From Pseudomonas sp. (lineage in GTDB: Bacteria > Pseudomonadota > Gammaproteobacteria > Pseudomonadales > Pseudomonadaceae): 5,613 nt of DNA. The position numbers and the translations under genes are program-made. Positions 4,748 to 5,613 of this stretch are shown in pieces; the stretch's first letter is position 1, and each line of letters starts with the position of its first letter. Under the pieces are notes generated by a model. It was given only the letters and a program-made list of their open reading frames with translations, was not told where the DNA came from and searched no databases. The stretch is taken from assembly GCA_030654635.1 (NCBI GenBank), contig JAURXE010000669.1:1-5613 (forward strand). Reading direction: 5' to 3'.

Positions 4748-5613
4748 ATGACCGATAGACAAACCACCACTGCCAAGCCGGCCGGCGTCACTCCCCGCTT
4801 TGTCAGCGGCTCCTTGCTGCGGCATGTGGTGGTGATGTCGAGCACCGGCGCCGTAGGTTTGATTGCAATTTTTCTGGTCGACCTGATTAACCTGTTCTAT
4901 ATCTCGCTGCTCGGCCAGCAAGCCGTGGCGGCCGCGGTGGGTTTTGCCGGGGTGGTGGGTTTTTTTCAGCTGTCGTTTTGCATCGGCCTGATGGTCGGCA
5001 TTTCGGCGGTAGTGTCCAGAGCCATTGGCGCCGGACAAATCGCTCAGGCCCGTCGCCTTGGCAGCGCCAGCCTGCTGCTGATGGCCGCCGCCTGCGTCCT
5101 AGTCGCCGCATTCAGTTATGCCTGGCTCGGCCCGATTCTCGACCTGCTGGGCGCCACGGGTAAAACCCATGACCAGGCTTACCGCTATTTGCAGATTAGC
5201 CTCGCCTCGGTCCCGCTGCTGGGCCTGAGCATGGGCTGTGCCGCGCTATTGCGCTCGGTGGGCGATGCCAAGCTGGCCATGAAGGTGACCTTGATCGGCG
5301 CCCTGGTGACCGCCGTGCTAGACCCGCTGCTGATCTTCGGCCTGCAGTTAAACCTGGAAGGCGCCGCAATTGCCGCCGTCATCGCGCGCGTGTGCATGCT
5401 GTTGATGGGGTTATATGGCGTGTTGCGTGCACACCAACTGCTGGGGCGCTTTGAACTGGACGCGCTGGCCGGCGACAGCGCGGCCCTCTGTCGCGTGGCC
5501 GGGCCGTCGATTCTGGCCAACCTGGCCACGCCCTTTGGCGCGGCCTTTGTCACCTACTTTATGGCCCAGTTCGGCCCTGCGGCGGTGGCCGGTCAAGCCA
5601 CCATCGAGCGCTT
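4748..5613 (+). CDS. MATE family efflux transporter, N-terminal part only
   Basis: Partial gene: 288 codons plus two bases are visible, and the frame is still open at the right edge. MATE proteins have about 450 residues and 12 membrane helices, so just over half is present. After a short hydrophilic N-terminus (1-20), hydrophobic segments lie at about 30-55, 60-88, 107-129, 149-168, 178-200, 204-226 and from 248 on. Family landmarks are VDLINLFYISLLGQQAVAAA (44-63, first helix with Asp45), the loop RAIGAGQIAQARRLG (91-105), LLRSVGDAKLAMK (167-179) and LDPLLIFGL (191-199) followed by LEGAAIAAVIAR. These place it in the inner membrane as a proton- or sodium-driven drug antiporter of the NorM/DinF broad type; the substrate is unknown. 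The ATG at 4748 has only a weak ribosome-binding site (GAG, five bases upstream), but a stop at 4670 and no other start codon leave it the best choice. Confidence 0.9.
   Translation, partial: MTDRQTTTAKPAGVTPRFVSGSLLRHVVVMSSTGAVGLIAIFLVDLINLFYISLLGQQAVAAAVGFAGVVGFFQLSFCIGLMVGISAVVSRAIGAGQIAQARRLGSASLLLMAAACVLVAAFSYAWLGPILDLLGATGKTHDQAYRYLQISLASVPLLGLSMGCAALLRSVGDAKLAMKVTLIGALVTAVLDPLLIFGLQLNLEGAAIAAVIARVCMLLMGLYGVLRAHQLLGRFELDALAGDSAALCRVAGPSILANLATPFGAAFVTYFMAQFGPAAVAGQATIER

Noticed and set aside
4501..4758. Plus-strand open frame of 85 codons between the NIF3-like and MATE genes
   Set aside because: It starts inside the NIF3-like gene on the other strand and ends inside the MATE gene in another frame. 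It shows no ribosome-binding site and low-complexity content around the C8 tract.

Overview
The window looks like ordinary, GC-rich chromosome from a gammaproteobacterium, most likely a Pseudomonas or close relative. The basis is recognition of the protein families and their wording (PurT, a DUF1289 protein, a gamma-class carbonic anhydrase, two NUDIX hydrolases, an L,D-transpeptidase, a small NIF3-like protein and a MATE transporter), plus a gene order I recall as typical of Pseudomonas. No database search was run. I see no tRNA, rRNA, CRISPR array, insertion sequence, integrase or prophage gene.

Left part (1-2916), all on the minus strand and read from right to left: a CoA-pyrophosphatase-type NUDIX hydrolase, a gamma-carbonic anhydrase-like hexapeptide-repeat protein, a small four-cysteine DUF1289 protein, purT, and the first 99 codons of a membrane-anchored SGNH/GDSL hydrolase that runs off the left edge. 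The first three genes are 16-23 bases apart, and purT and the hydrolase overlap by one base (TGATG). The 60 bases between the DUF1289 gene and purT hold two successive hairpins, each followed on the minus strand by a T-rich tract. This strand may therefore be two transcription units, or one unit with attenuation before purT.

Middle part (2917-4190): a 141-base divergent spacer separates the leftward NUDIX gene from a rightward pair. The pair is a zinc-ribbon NUDIX hydrolase followed 37 bases later by an exported L,D-transpeptidase-fold (YkuD) protein. It ends at a strong 15-bp perfect hairpin that has T-tracts in both orientations.

Right part (4191-5613): the hairpin also serves the convergent minus-strand gene for a 105-residue NIF3-like protein, whose stop codon lies at the hairpin's edge. 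A 239-base divergent spacer follows, containing a 10-bp palindrome and a run of eight C. The window ends inside a rightward MATE-family multidrug/sodium antiporter gene (288 codons visible).

The genes are mostly housekeeping and do not form one obvious pathway: purine synthesis (PurT), cofactor or nucleotide-conjugate hydrolysis (two NUDIX enzymes), envelope modification (YkuD protein) and efflux (MATE). I found no convincing undescribed biological system. The points most worth a second look are the tandem hairpins before purT, the divergent NUDIX pair, the C8 tract before the MATE gene and the variant YkuD active-site motif.
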